From Alphaproteobacteria bacterium (lineage in GTDB: Bacteria; Pseudomonadota; Alphaproteobacteria; M2410): a DNA stretch of 64,000 nucleotides. The DNA lies in assembly GCA_030614785.1 (NCBI GenBank), contig JAUWTJ010000009.1, positions 1-64,000 of the forward strand, read 5' to 3'. A model generated the notes under the pieces. That model searched no databases. It saw only the letters and a program-made list of their open reading frames with translations, and was not told the origin of the DNA. Position 1 is the stretch's first letter. The number at the start of each line of letters is the position of its first letter. Positions 1 to 9,091 of this stretch are shown piece by piece. The translations under genes and the position numbers were made by a program.

Positions 1-77
1 AGCGCAATGCGGCGTGCCCATGCGGATCTGGCAAGAAATTTAAACATTGTCACGGCCAAGTGTCTGCCAACGTCTGA
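1..77 (+). CDS. secA: SecA, C-terminal end only (partial)
   Basis: Reading from base 3, the first 24 codons end in TGA at 75-77 and contain CPCGSGKKFKHCHG. This is the SEC-C zinc-binding tail of SecA, the ATPase that drives preproteins through SecYEG and whose C-terminus binds SecB. The Cys-X-Cys...Cys-His zinc ligands are all visible. The rest of the gene lies outside the window. Some other proteins also carry a terminal SEC-C motif, so SecA is the most likely but not the only assignment. Confidence 0.82.
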   Translation, partial: RNAACPCGSGKKFKHCHGQVSANV

Positions 78-91
78 CGTCAATTGTTGTA

Positions 92-448
92 TCAGAAGGT
101 TGTGAGCAGGAAAGCGGCAAGCGCGCGTTTGTCAGCTTCATCAAGATCAAAGCGCGGCATGGGCCCGGGAGGGGCATCAAGGAGCGCTACGATATCATCC
201 TCTGCGTAACGTTCGTCCAGGTTTTCCAGTCTCGGAGCCGTGTTGCCCTCGATGGGCTGTGCCGGGAAGTGGCACCCGGCACAGCCCAGTTCATAAAAAA
301 TCGCCGCGCCTTCGGCAATGAGTTCATCAGGAAACGGCTCGCCCGCGCCCGCCGACAAGGCCGAAAACAATTCAACTGCGAAAATCGCGCCGCCTGCCGA
401 GACCGCGAGGGTCGGCACAGCCTTGAAGATTGTCTCTACTATTTTCAC
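92..448 (-). CDS. Small membrane-anchored c-type cytochrome
   Basis: This 118-residue protein begins with a GTG preceded by GGGGAG at normal spacing. Residues 1-33 form a hydrophobic segment that is probably an uncleaved anchor or signal peptide. A single heme c site CAGCH lies at residues 56-60, and Met97 in the sequence PGPMPRF is the likely sixth ligand, so this is a class I monoheme cytochrome acting as a periplasmic electron carrier. It converges on the secA end with only 14 bases between the stop codons. The redox partner is unknown; no oxidase or dehydrogenase adjoins it. Confidence 0.75.
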   Translation of the reverse strand: MKIVETIFKAVPTLAVSAGGAIFAVELFSALSAGAGEPFPDELIAEGAAIFYELGCAGCHFPAQPIEGNTAPRLENLDERYAEDDIVALLDAPPGPMPRFDLDEADKRALAAFLLTTF

Positions 449-583
449 TCTCTGCTCCCCTGAAATCGCACGCCCGCATTCAAGCTTTTCCCCGATGCAG
501 ATGCAAGCCCTCGCATCAATTGCACTCCCCTTAAAATCACCCTAGGCTGCCCGAAACATGATCAAACTTTCAGGGAGAACACC

Positions 584-1738
584 ATGAGCACCCCCACTGC
601 ATTCAAAGTCGAGATTGCACAGGACGTGATCGACGGGATCATTGCGAAGGTCAGGGCCTATGACTGGCACGAAATGCCCGACAGCGGAGAACCGCTGGAT
701 CTGTCGAGCGATGCGGCCTGGGCGTGGGGGACACCGCTGCCTTACATGAAAGAGGTGGCGGATTATTGGGTGTCGCAGTTTGACTGGCGCAAGGCCGAGG
801 CGGGCCTCAACCGCTTCCCGCAGTTCAAGGCGAATGTGGATGGTATCGACATTCATTTCATTCACGCCAGGGCTGAGAACCCGATAGGCCTGCCGATTGT
901 CATCACCCATGGCTGGCCCGGATCGGTGTTTGAGTTTCTCGAAGTGGTCGAGCCGCTCAACGCGGCGGGTCATGACGTTATTCTTCCGTCCCTCATCGGC
1001 TATGGCTTTTCAGGCAAACCAAAGGCGCCTGTCAGCCCACGAACCATTGCGCGCCACACTGCAAAACTCCTCTCTGAAACGCTTGGCCTGGAGGCTTACA
1101 TAGCGCAGGGCGGCGACTGGGGCAGCGTCGTGACCGGCTGGCTTGGCTACGAGGCGGAAGCTTGCAAGGCCATCCATCTCAACATGCAGGGCTGGGTATC
1201 GCCGGGTGTTGCCCCCGAGAGCGAAGAAGAAAAGAAGTCCGCCGAGCACGCTGCGATGATGTTTGACCTGGAAGGCGCCTATTTCCGCATTCAGTCATCA
1301 AAACCGCAGAGCCTCTCCTATGCCATGATGGACTCGCCTGTTGGACAGGCTGCCTGGATCATCGAGAAATTCCGCACCTGGTCGGATGTGCCAGGCGGCA
1401 ATCTTGAAAGCGTTTACACCAAGGATCAGCTGCTCACCAATATCATGATCTATCTGGTGACCCGTACCTTCAATACCGCCACCTGGCTCTATAACGGGCT
1501 GTTTGCCGATCCGTCGGGCGACCCGGTCCCCGCTGGCGCGCGCATTGAAAAGCCGTGCGGTATTGCGTCTTTTCCGGGCGATGAGATTTATCATTTTGCG
1601 CCGCGCTCGCAGGTCGAGCGCTCGCTCAACGTGGTGCACTGGACCGATATGACCGAAGGCGGTCATTTTGCGGCACTGGAAAAACCGAAGCTTTATGTTG
1701 ATGATCTGCTGAAATTCATCGACGTTGCCGGGGTTTGA
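584..1738 (+). CDS. Epoxide hydrolase, microsomal/juvenile-hormone type
   Basis: The 384-residue alpha/beta hydrolase has the N-terminal EHN lid region (about 1-95) typical of microsomal-type epoxide hydrolases, which open epoxides to vicinal diols through an ester on an aspartate. The oxyanion motif HGWPGS is at residues 109-114, the nucleophile Asp178 sits in GGDWGS, and the general-base His is about residue 361 in EGGHF. The ATG is preceded by GGGAGAA. The permease gene starts 2 bases after its stop, so the two are probably co-transcribed. The substrate is unknown; such enzymes act on aromatic or terpene epoxides. Confidence 0.85.
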   Translation: MSTPTAFKVEIAQDVIDGIIAKVRAYDWHEMPDSGEPLDLSSDAAWAWGTPLPYMKEVADYWVSQFDWRKAEAGLNRFPQFKANVDGIDIHFIHARAENPIGLPIVITHGWPGSVFEFLEVVEPLNAAGHDVILPSLIGYGFSGKPKAPVSPRTIARHTAKLLSETLGLEAYIAQGGDWGSVVTGWLGYEAEACKAIHLNMQGWVSPGVAPESEEEKKSAEHAAMMFDLEGAYFRIQSSKPQSLSYAMMDSPVGQAAWIIEKFRTWSDVPGGNLESVYTKDQLLTNIMIYLVTRTFNTATWLYNGLFADPSGDPVPAGARIEKPCGIASFPGDEIYHFAPRSQVERSLNVVHWTDMTEGGHFAALEKPKLYVDDLLKFIDVAGV

Positions 1739-1739
1739 C

Positions 1740-3539
1740 ATGACCTTTGAACAGGGCGTTTCATTCACCATTCTGGCAATGGCCCTTGTGCTCTTTGCCT
1801 GGGGTAAATGGCGCTATGACATTGTTGCCGCGCTGGCGCTTTTGGCCGTTGCGGTGACCGGTCTCGTCGAGACGAGCGAGATCTTTTCCGGGTTCGGTCA
1901 TCCGGCCGTGATCACTGTTGCCGCGGTGCTGGTCATTTCCCACACTCTGCGGCGCGCCGGTGTTGTTGATCTGATCGCCTCGGGTATTGCGCCCTTTACC
2001 GAGGGAACCTTCGCTCACATCGCGTCGCTTTCCCTTGTGGTCGCGATCAGCTCTGCGTTCATGAACAATGTCGGCGCGATCGCCATCATGCTGCCGGTGG
2101 CGCTCGCCAGCTGCACAGAACGCGGCCGCTCGCCCGCGATTATTCTGATGCCACTTGCCTTCGGGTCGATCCTCGGAGGGCTCATGACCATGATCGGAAC
2201 CCCGCCCAATATCATTATTGCGACCTACCGCGCAGAGCTTGTTAATCCGGTGACCGGACTGGCCAGCGAGCCCTTCGGCATGTTCGACTTTTCACCGGTG
2301 GGCGTGCCTGTGGCAATCATCGGGCTTTTGTTTGTTGCGCGGATCGGCTGGCGGCTGATCCCGAAGGAACGCCACGGTGCCAAAAGCACCGAAGATCTTT
2401 TTAAAATCTCCTATTACATTACCGAAGTGCGTGTGCCTGAAGGCTCCAAACTGATTGGCGTTGCCATGGAAAAGGCAGAAGAAATGACCGGTGAGGATGT
2501 TCTCATCACAGGCATCACGCGGCGCGAGGGTCGCATGCGCCGCCCGGTGCCCTGGGAACTGGTGCGCGAGGGCGACCTCCTCCTGCTGCGCGCCGATCCC
2601 AAAGACCTCAAACCCATTGTCGATGATCACGGGCTGGAACTTGTTGGTAGCGCGGAGGATGCTGCGGCGCATCTTCAGCCGGTCAATACAAAACTTATCG
2701 AAGCCGTGGTCACGCCGGACTCAAACCTTGAAGGGCGCTCGTCTCACTACCTGCGCTGGCGCTCCGGATTTTCACTTGACCTTCTCGGGGTTGCCCGCGA
2801 AGGCGAGCCGCTGGATCAGAGGATCAAACGGACCGAGCTTCGCGCCGGCGACGTTCTCCTGCTTCAGGCTTCAGAAGAAGAGGGCGAGAACGCGCTTGGG
2901 GAATTGGGGCTATTGCCTCTGCCGGAGCGCGGCCTTGCGCTCGGCGAGCCGCGGCGGGTTCTTGTGCCCCTTGGCATTTTTGCTTTTGCCATTGCCCTTT
3001 CCGCGTTTGGATATCTTCCTATCGCGGTTGCTTTTGTCGGCGTGATCCTGGCCTATGTCATTCTGGGCATCCTGCCCCTGCGCGAGCTTTACACCAAAAT
3101 CGACTGGCCAATTATCGTGTTGCTGGGGAGCATGATTCCGGTTGGCCGGGCGCTGGAAGCAACCGGCGGAACCGCCCTCATTGCTGACGGCATATTGGGG
3201 CTTACCGGCACGATGCCGCCGTGGGCGATCCTGACGCTGGTCATGATCGTTACCATGACCTTGTCGGATCTGATCAACAATGCCGCCACCGCCCTCGTCA
3301 TGGCCCCCATTGCGGTGGCCATCGCCGCAGGTCTCGGGGTCAGTTTTGATCCTTTCCTGATGGCGGTCGCGATCGGTGCGTCGTGTGCCTTCCTGACGCC
3401 CATCGGCCACCAGTCGAATACGCTCGTCATGGGCCCGGGCGGCTATCATTTCGGCGACTACTGGCGCATGGGCCTGCCGCTGGAGATAGCGATTGTCGTG
3501 GTGTCGGTGCCGCTGATTTTGTGGATTTGGCCGATGTGA
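1740..3539 (+). CDS. SLC13/DASS-type permease with RCK_C (TrkA-C) domains
   Basis: This 599-residue membrane protein has two hydrophobic halves (about residues 1-205 and 405-599) that flank a soluble centre of roughly 200 residues resembling two RCK_C/TrkA-C domains. The halves carry the SLC13-family signatures IGTPPN near residue 155 and TPIGHQSNTLV near 560. Family members move divalent anions such as dicarboxylates or sulfate with sodium. I chose the ATG at 1740 over an in-frame TTG at 1725, which lies inside the epoxide hydrolase gene. The pairing with epoxide hydrolase could mean uptake of an organic anion, but the substrate is not visible from sequence. Confidence 0.8.
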   Translation: MTFEQGVSFTILAMALVLFAWGKWRYDIVAALALLAVAVTGLVETSEIFSGFGHPAVITVAAVLVISHTLRRAGVVDLIASGIAPFTEGTFAHIASLSLVVAISSAFMNNVGAIAIMLPVALASCTERGRSPAIILMPLAFGSILGGLMTMIGTPPNIIIATYRAELVNPVTGLASEPFGMFDFSPVGVPVAIIGLLFVARIGWRLIPKERHGAKSTEDLFKISYYITEVRVPEGSKLIGVAMEKAEEMTGEDVLITGITRREGRMRRPVPWELVREGDLLLLRADPKDLKPIVDDHGLELVGSAEDAAAHLQPVNTKLIEAVVTPDSNLEGRSSHYLRWRSGFSLDLLGVAREGEPLDQRIKRTELRAGDVLLLQASEEEGENALGELGLLPLPERGLALGEPRRVLVPLGIFAFAIALSAFGYLPIAVAFVGVILAYVILGILPLRELYTKIDWPIIVLLGSMIPVGRALEATGGTALIADGILGLTGTMPPWAILTLVMIVTMTLSDLINNAATALVMAPIAVAIAAGLGVSFDPFLMAVAIGASCAFLTPIGHQSNTLVMGPGGYHFGDYWRMGLPLEIAIVVVSVPLILWIWPM

Positions 3540-3691
3540 TGGGCCTGCGAACGTCCAATTCACCCCCTCAAGCCCGGCTGATGTTAACCGGATCTGCGTG
3601 GTCAGAGTACCATGCAATCGATTCTCATCTGGCGTATCTGCCTTGCAGGGTCTAAAGGGAACTCGTGCCCCTGTTCGAAAGGAACTCCGGA

Positions 3692-4312
3692 ATGATCACT
3701 GTTCACCACCTCAATAATTCGCGTTCACATCGTGTTCTCTGGCTGCTTGAAGAGCTCGGGCTCGATTATGAACTGGTGATCCATCAGCGCGATGCCGTGA
3801 CCAATCTGGCACCGCCGGCGCTGCTGGACATTCATCCACTGGGCAAGTCGCCGGTTGTAGTGGACGACGGCGAGGTGATCATCGAGTCGGGTGCGATCAT
3901 CGAGCATCTCACTCGGGTTCACGGAGGCGGCAAGCTTGCCCCTGCCATGGGCACACCAGAGTACACAAAATACATCCAGCTTCTTCATTATGCGGAAGGC
4001 TCGGTCATGTTGCCGCTGATGCTGCGTATGTATACGAGCCGTCTTGGCGAGGGCGGTGCTCCGCTGCAAGACAGGATTAACGCCGAGAGCGACAATCATG
4101 TCGGCTACCTCAATTCCCTGCTTGGGGGGCAGGACTATTTTCTCGGGGATGAGCTGAGCGCGGCAGACGTTCAACTCAGCTTCGCTGTGGAAGTTGCCAA
4201 TGTTCAAGGCGCGATGGAAAACTTTGCCAATCTGAAAGGTTTTCTTGAACGTATCAAGGCGCGGCCAGCCTATAAGGCAGCGCTGGAGCGCGGTGGCCCC
4301 TACGCATTCTAA
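3692..4312 (+). CDS. Glutathione S-transferase family protein
   Basis: The 206-residue protein begins MITVHHLNNSRSHRVLWLLEE, the N-terminal thioredoxin-fold glutathione-binding domain, with SPVV and ESGAI (about residues 50-70) forming the glutathione site. An all-helical C-terminal domain follows from about residue 90. Ser10 is a candidate for the thiol-activating residue. I prefer the ATG at 3692, with AAAGGAACTCCGG upstream, over an in-frame GTG at 3665, because the GST fold begins there. It likely conjugates or isomerises electrophiles in the cytoplasm. It ends 4 bases from the convergent accA stop. Confidence 0.82.
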   Translation: MITVHHLNNSRSHRVLWLLEELGLDYELVIHQRDAVTNLAPPALLDIHPLGKSPVVVDDGEVIIESGAIIEHLTRVHGGGKLAPAMGTPEYTKYIQLLHYAEGSVMLPLMLRMYTSRLGEGGAPLQDRINAESDNHVGYLNSLLGGQDYFLGDELSAADVQLSFAVEVANVQGAMENFANLKGFLERIKARPAYKAALERGGPYAF

Positions 4313-4316
4313 AAAA

Positions 4317-5309
4317 CTATCCGAGCCCTTCGCGGCCCATGGCGAGGAATTTTTCGCGACGTTCGTGGCGCAGCTGCGCACCGTCCATGTTGGACATGGA
4401 CTGCAGCGCCTTTTCAATGACCAGACCGGTTTCGGTGATCATTTGTTTCGGTGCGCGGTGGGCACCGCCGACCGGTTCATCAATGATTTGGTCGATAATG
4501 CCAAACCTGGCGCAATCCTGAGCGGTCACTTTCATGGCGATGGCCGCTTCCTTCGCCTTGGCCGGGTCGTTCCACAGAATCGACGCGCAGCCTTCCGGCG
4601 ATATAACCGAATAGGTCGCATGCTCCAGCATGTAGACCTTGTTGGCGGTTGCGATGGCAATCGCGCCGCCAGAGCCGCCTTCACCGATCACGACAGAGAT
4701 AACCGGCACCTTGAGAGACAGGCAGCGCTGGGTTGACCGGGCGATGGCTTCGGCCTGACCGCGTTCTTCGGCGCCAATGCCCGGGTAGGCTCCTGCCGTA
4801 TCAATAATTGTGACCACCGGTAAGTCGAACTGTTCGGCGAGATCCATGAGACGCACCGCCTTGCGATAGCCTTCGGGCCGCGCGGAGCCAAAATTATGTC
4901 TGATACGACTCTCTGTATCAGAACCCTTTTCGTGGCCCATGACCATCACCGAGCGTCCCTTGAAACGGCCAAGGCCGCCAAGCAAGGCTTCATCATCGGC
5001 AAACTTGCGATCACCGGCGAGCGGCGTGAAGTCTTCAATCAGCTCGGAGACATAATCAAGAAAATGTGGCCGGCCAGGATGGCGGGCCACCTGCGTCTTC
5101 TGCCAGGGGTCGAGCTTTTCGTAGGTGTCTTTCAGGAGGCTGGCGGCCTTTGCTTCCAGGCGCAGGACTTCCTTTTCAACGTTGGAGTCCTGATCGTCCC
5201 TGGCATGCTGACGCAATTCCTCGACCCGGCCTTCAAGCTCGGCAATCTGTTTTTCAAATTCAAGGTAGATCCGCATGGGCTCAGCCGGTGCTCGGTAGGG
5301 TGGTCTCAT
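4317..5309 (-). CDS. accA: Acetyl-CoA carboxylase carboxyltransferase subunit alpha
   Basis: The 330-residue protein begins with a coiled N-terminus containing [18 protein letters not shown]. The crotonase-like carboxyltransferase core follows, including [10 protein letters not shown] and [12 protein letters not shown] around residues 215-250. With AccD it transfers CO2 from carboxybiotin to acetyl-CoA to make malonyl-CoA, the first step of fatty acid synthesis. The start is supported by a strong GGGGAGGAG six bases upstream; an in-frame ATG 11 codons later is closer to the usual family start. Next to xerD it forms a common alphaproteobacterial gene order. Confidence 0.95.
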   Translation of the reverse strand: MRPPYRAPAEPMRIYLEFEKQIAELEGRVEELRQHARDDQDSNVEKEVLRLEAKAASLLKDTYEKLDPWQKTQVARHPGRPHFLDYVSELIEDFTPLAGDRKFADDEALLGGLGRFKGRSVMVMGHEKGSDTESRIRHNFGSARPEGYRKAVRLMDLAEQFDLPVVTIIDTAGAYPGIGAEERGQAEAIARSTQRCLSLKVPVISVVIGEGGSGGAIAIATANKVYMLEHATYSVISPEGCASILWNDPAKAKEAAIAMKVTAQDCARFGIIDQIIDEPVGGAHRAPKQMITETGLVIEKALQSMSNMDGAQLRHERREKFLAMGREGLG

Positions 5310-5464
5310 TACATACTCCTCCCCGATGTGTTCTGACGCGGTCTAAACCGGGCAGACTCTCAGGGCACTCAAGCGCGGGACACTGGCGACCTCACGCAGA
5401 AATGTCAAGCGCGGCACACACGCCAGCCAGTTTGCCGAGGCTTGATCATCGGTCTTTCAGGCCC

Positions 5465-5503
5465 AAAAATCAAGAGGCAGAGCGCCGGATAAGCGCTCTG
5501 CCT
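5465..5503 (-). terminator. Rho-independent terminator after xerD
   Basis: A perfect 11-bp stem (AGGCAGAGCGC at 5475-5485 with GCGCTCTGCCT at 5493-5503, 7-base loop) is followed on the minus strand by CTTGATTTTTGG. It lies 25 bases past the xerD stop and upstream of accA, so the two genes are probably separate transcription units. Confidence 0.75.
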
Positions 5504-5527
5504 GCTGTAATCATTAACCAAGTTCAG

Positions 5528-6571
5528 TCAGCCCGATGTGCTGCGGTCTGCGGCGGGCTCCGCGGGGTCAACCACAGGATCAACCTCGCCGCCCCCGGCC
5601 AGCGGATGGTATTCATTCACCATCTCTTTGAGGTGTTCATCCTGGACATGGGTGTAGATCTGGGTCGTGGAAATGTCGGCGTGGCCGAGCATTTTCTGGA
5701 CGGATCTGAGATCCGCGCCGTTAGCCAACAAATGCGAAGCAAAGGCATGACGCAGGGTATGCGGAGAAATGTTCTTTGGATCGACGCCGCCCTCTACCGA
5801 AAGGTCCTTGAGTAATTGACCAAATCTCTGGCGGGTTAAATGCCCTTCGCGCCCCCGCGACGGAAAGAGGAAACGTGCTGTTTCCGGCAATTCATTGCCC
5901 TGGGCATCATACCGCGGCACAAAGCGGGCCCGGTTCTTCATATAGAGAGCAATTGCCTCTGAAGCCTTTGTGTTCAGCGGCACCATACGTTCACGCCCGC
6001 CCTTGCCCCGGATGTAAAGCACCGGTTCGTGAGCGCGCGTTGCGGCTATGGCTGCCGACTGTGGTAGCTCAACAAGCTCGGAGACACGTAAGCCTGTTGC
6101 GTAGAGTACTTCCATGAGACAGTGAAGTCTCACCCCTTCCGGATCTGTGCCGCCTTTGGATCGAGCAAGAGCAGTTTCAAGAAGTTTATCAACCTCTCCC
6201 TCGCTCAGTATTTTCGGAAGCGGACGTTCCCTTTGTGGACTGTCAATGACAGAACACGGATCGTCAGTTCGCACACCTTCCGAATAGAGAAATTTGTAAT
6301 ACTGCCGCAGAGCAGACAGACGCCGCGCTGCGGTTGATGCCGCAAGGCCAGCTTCCTGGATTTGTTGGAGATACCCTCGAACGGCCTCAACGTCGGCCTC
6401 CGAAGCTTTCTTACCAAGTTTTGTTGCATAGACGGCGAAGTCTGTCAGATCGCGCTCATAACTATCGAGCGTGTTCTGGGCAGCACCGCGTTCCGCACTG
6501 AGCATTTCCAGGAAAGCATCCACATAGTGGGAGCCTTCAACATGCTTATCTGAGTGATCAAGTAAAGCCAT
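5528..6571 (-). CDS. xerD: Tyrosine recombinase XerD
   Basis: The 347-residue site-specific recombinase, with XerC, resolves chromosome dimers at dif during division. It has an N-terminal SAM-like DNA-binding domain (about 15-100) and a catalytic domain showing Arg in ATGLRVSEL, Lys in RGKGGRERMVPL, HTLRHAFASH, LGHADISTTQIYTHV and the tyrosine nucleophile in that last motif. A roughly 20-residue acidic, proline-rich C-terminal tail makes it longer than the usual near-300 residues. Its conserved position beside accA and the aro genes marks a housekeeping Xer rather than a phage integrase. Confidence 0.92.
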   Translation of the reverse strand: MALLDHSDKHVEGSHYVDAFLEMLSAERGAAQNTLDSYERDLTDFAVYATKLGKKASEADVEAVRGYLQQIQEAGLAASTAARRLSALRQYYKFLYSEGVRTDDPCSVIDSPQRERPLPKILSEGEVDKLLETALARSKGGTDPEGVRLHCLMEVLYATGLRVSELVELPQSAAIAATRAHEPVLYIRGKGGRERMVPLNTKASEAIALYMKNRARFVPRYDAQGNELPETARFLFPSRGREGHLTRQRFGQLLKDLSVEGGVDPKNISPHTLRHAFASHLLANGADLRSVQKMLGHADISTTQIYTHVQDEHLKEMVNEYHPLAGGGEVDPVVDPAEPAADRSTSG

Positions 6572-6638
6572 GACAGCGTTTTTGAATCGCCAAGGTTAAC
6601 AGAGTGTTAACGTCATTCAACCGGTAACGAAACGAGGC

Positions 6639-8672
6639 TCACAAATCAACCAGAAGTGACTCAATTGCTAGGGTTTTGGCTTCTTCCATAAAACCGGTAC
6701 GCAAGAGCGCAGAAATACACTTTGAGGTCACGATTATGGGAATTTGTGCAGATTTCGAATCACCCAGTGCCGTCAGAGTCAAGAGAATGACCTCGCCCCT
6801 GCGGCCTGCCCGTGCTGCAGCATCCAGCCCACTGAGGACGCCCGTTTCCGGCATCTTGCCCCGAACCGACGGCGTGTAACCGGCCAGCAGTTGCCGGGTT
6901 TGTTCATCGAGCTTGCCGCCAAAGGCCTCAAAGAGCCGCACTTCCAGGACAGCGCGGCGCTGTGCCGTGGCGTTGTCACCGGCATCACTCAGCCGGGCTG
7001 CAATGTCCCAGCGAGGTTCAAACTCCGCAGTTTCCGGCGCGACGATCCGCAGAGCCACGCTCAAGTCTTTCAGGATGCCAGTAGCCGGCAGGATGCCAGT
7101 AGCCGGACCACTCTTCGAACCGGTCGCCAGATCACTACGCTCGCGGGCCTGCCACCCAAGGCCAAGCCATTTTGCTGCCTCCGGGTACGCTCCTGCAGCC
7201 AGCGAGACCTGGGCAAATTCAGCGGCAAAGACGTCCAGCGCCGGCTCGATCGGCAGCAACTGAAGCGCATCACGGTAAAGAGCGATGAACAGGGCACGCC
7301 GGTCATATCTGACCGCATCGTCCCATGCGACCTTCAACAGCATTGCGCGGTCGACAGGCATGACGGTGGAGGCCATAGCCTGGTAGATCGCGGCGGCTTT
7401 TCGAACCGATGGCTGCGCGGCGCTTTCAGAGGCGATGAGTGCTGCGGCCTCGCCTTCACCAAATATGACCGATCCATAAAGGATCGCAAGGCGCACGGGC
7501 AAAACAGAGCCATTCATGACAGCCTCTTCGGCCAGTGGAATCTGGATCGTGGCAAGATCCCCGGCGCCGCGCCCCCTGACACCGGCAAGCAGAAGCGAGG
7601 CGGCGCGCAGCGCTCTTGACCGGGTGTTTAAAACCTCCCCGGGGAACCCGTCGATCGTTCCGGGCCCGCCATCGGCCAAAAGAGCAAAATGGATAGCGTC
7701 CTGCAATTCCAGATCGTTGTAGGACAACCCGGCATTATCGATCCTGTTGGCAACGGCAAAGAAAAAGAGCTGGTCCTGATAGCCCTGCTCGGCAAGAAGG
7801 TCGGCACCAAGCTGCGCAGCAGCGCGGTCGTCTGCAACAATGTAGCAAAATGTTCTCAGACGGCTCCAGAACGGGTCATCCGAAGCGGACCGGGTCCGGG
7901 CGGCGATAGCGCAAGCGGACCGCGTTCTTTGTGCCAAAAGGTAGAGCTCCGACAACAGTTGCAAAGACACCAGATCGACAAGGGGTTCACTGGTTTGATC
8001 CAAAATCATTTCGGCGTCACGCAACTGGCCGGCGTCATAGAGTTTGCGCGCGCGCAAGGTCATGAAAGGGATATCGCCGGCTGGACCTCCAGGATCATAG
8101 GCGCGGCTGAGAAGGAGACTCGAGAAAAGCTTCTGGCGCGCCGGTGACGATACCGGCTGCGGCAATGCTGCCAAAACAGGGGCAATGGAGCGCCGCGAGC
8201 TGCCGCGCCACAGATCATAACCCAGGCCGCCTTCTTCGGGGCTCAGCAACCCGAAAATCTCCATGCCAACAGCTTCAAGGTCACTGGATGTGACCGCGCC
8301 TTGATCCCGGCCCGGTGGCGCAGCAATCACCCTGGTATCATCGGCTGAGTTCAACCCGCCCTTTTGCGATTGAAACAATGAAAGCGGCGCAGCTTCGCTC
8401 AATGATTCAGTAGTCAACGTTTCGGGAGTCAACGTTTCGGGAGTCAACGCTTCGGGGGCCGGTAGTTCGGAGGCCGGTGTTTCGGTGGCGGGAGCATCAG
8501 TTGCAAAAATCTCCTGCGCGGCCGTCTTGCCGTCTTCCTCACTCACCTCGCCTTGAGCAAATGCAGTCCCTTCCTGGACAGCAACTGCGAAAGCAAGCAG
8601 CGCAGCCAGATACAAACGCCGGCGCAGGCGTGACATCGCCTTATACAGAGCCTTAACGGGGGAATTTGTCAT
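6639..8672 (-). CDS. Exported alanine-rich protein of unknown function
   Basis: This 677-residue protein has a signal peptide or anchor at about residues 14-40 (RRRLYLAALLAFAVAV). A low-complexity Pro/Glu/Thr-rich stretch (TPETL repeats) spans about residues 55-95, and a long helical, alanine-rich body follows that could fold as a solenoid. I recognise no catalytic motif. The ATG at 8672 is chosen because it follows GAGGTGG and overlaps the end of the small upstream gene by 20 bases, which suggests translational coupling; the frame stays open further upstream but would read through that gene. Genes of this kind are often seen between xerD and aroK in alphaproteobacteria, so an envelope or division-linked role is possible but unproven. 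Confidence 0.7.
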   Translation of the reverse strand: MTNSPVKALYKAMSRLRRRLYLAALLAFAVAVQEGTAFAQGEVSEEDGKTAAQEIFATDAPATETPASELPAPEALTPETLTPETLTTESLSEAAPLSLFQSQKGGLNSADDTRVIAAPPGRDQGAVTSSDLEAVGMEIFGLLSPEEGGLGYDLWRGSSRRSIAPVLAALPQPVSSPARQKLFSSLLLSRAYDPGGPAGDIPFMTLRARKLYDAGQLRDAEMILDQTSEPLVDLVSLQLLSELYLLAQRTRSACAIAARTRSASDDPFWSRLRTFCYIVADDRAAAQLGADLLAEQGYQDQLFFFAVANRIDNAGLSYNDLELQDAIHFALLADGGPGTIDGFPGEVLNTRSRALRAASLLLAGVRGRGAGDLATIQIPLAEEAVMNGSVLPVRLAILYGSVIFGEGEAAALIASESAAQPSVRKAAAIYQAMASTVMPVDRAMLLKVAWDDAVRYDRRALFIALYRDALQLLPIEPALDVFAAEFAQVSLAAGAYPEAAKWLGLGWQARERSDLATGSKSGPATGILPATGILKDLSVALRIVAPETAEFEPRWDIAARLSDAGDNATAQRRAVLEVRLFEAFGGKLDEQTRQLLAGYTPSVRGKMPETGVLSGLDAAARAGRRGEVILLTLTALGDSKSAQIPIIVTSKCISALLRTGFMEEAKTLAIESLLVDL
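7071..7106 (-). repeat. Perfect 18-bp tandem duplication inside the 677-residue gene
   Basis: Two identical copies of CAGGATGCCAGTAGCCGG (7071-7088, 7089-7106) encode a repeated P-A-T-G-I-L segment. The unit is a multiple of three, so the reading frame is kept. Confidence 0.9.
8412..8456 (-). repeat. 15-bp tandem repeat, three copies, inside the 677-residue gene
   Basis: Three consecutive copies of AGTCAACGTTTCGGG (the third with one change) encode the T-P-E-T-L repeats. More diverged copies continue towards 8490. Copy number could vary between strains without breaking the frame. Confidence 0.88.
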
Positions 8673-8784
8673 CCGGAATAACCACCTCAATTTCGGTTTC
8701 CGGCGCATCAATCTGGAAGGCGTAGACAACAACTCCGATGCCCCCCAGAACAATCGCACCCACAACAACAAGCACAAATTTCAT
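8653..8784 (-). CDS. Small single-span membrane protein, 43 residues
   Basis: An ATG at 8782-8784 (minus strand) opens a 43-codon frame ending in TAA at 8653-8655. Residues 2-23 are almost wholly Val, Ile, Leu, Gly and Ala, giving one transmembrane helix. A short charged periplasmic or cytoplasmic tail (APETEIEVVIPDDKFPR) follows. AGAGGGAA lies about 9 bases upstream. The last 20 bases overlap the start of the following large gene, and the two are read in different frames, as expected for coupled translation. No function can be assigned; it could help place or partner the large exported protein. Confidence 0.65.
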   Translation of the reverse strand: MKFVLVVVGAIVLGGIGVVVYAFQIDAPETEIEVVIPDDKFPR

Positions 8785-9091
8785 AACGCGCTGTTCCCTC
8801 TTGTCTCTATTGCCAATGTAGTCGGCTTCATTTGCGACCCTACATCAGCGAATCATTCAATTCGGTTGATTTTTGCAAAAACAGATCACTTTTCCATAAG
8901 ATTCACGAAAGAATCAAACGCCATACTTGCAATATAACAGTCACCGGCCCTATCACGGTCACCGGACTTGCCCTTGCCCGGTGCAAAACGGTAGTGTAGC
9001 ACTCCATTAAGGCACTGGTCTGCCTGCAAAAACCGAAGCTTCGGGGGCTGTGCGGGCCATTCGTATGAGTTAACAAACCAAAGAAAAACAC
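8785..9091. other. Divergent intergenic region upstream of aroK
   Basis: These 307 bases separate the leftward small-protein unit from the rightward aroK-aroB unit and must hold both promoters. I see an A/T-rich stretch at 8855-8915 and a direct repeat of GTCACCGG (8940-8947 and 8959-8966), but no promoter that I would call firmly and no convincing gene. Confidence 0.5.

Noticed and set aside
5528-6571. Tyrosine recombinase as a sign of an integrated element
   Set aside because: It is XerD in its normal position beside accA and the aro genes; no attachment-site repeats or phage genes are present.
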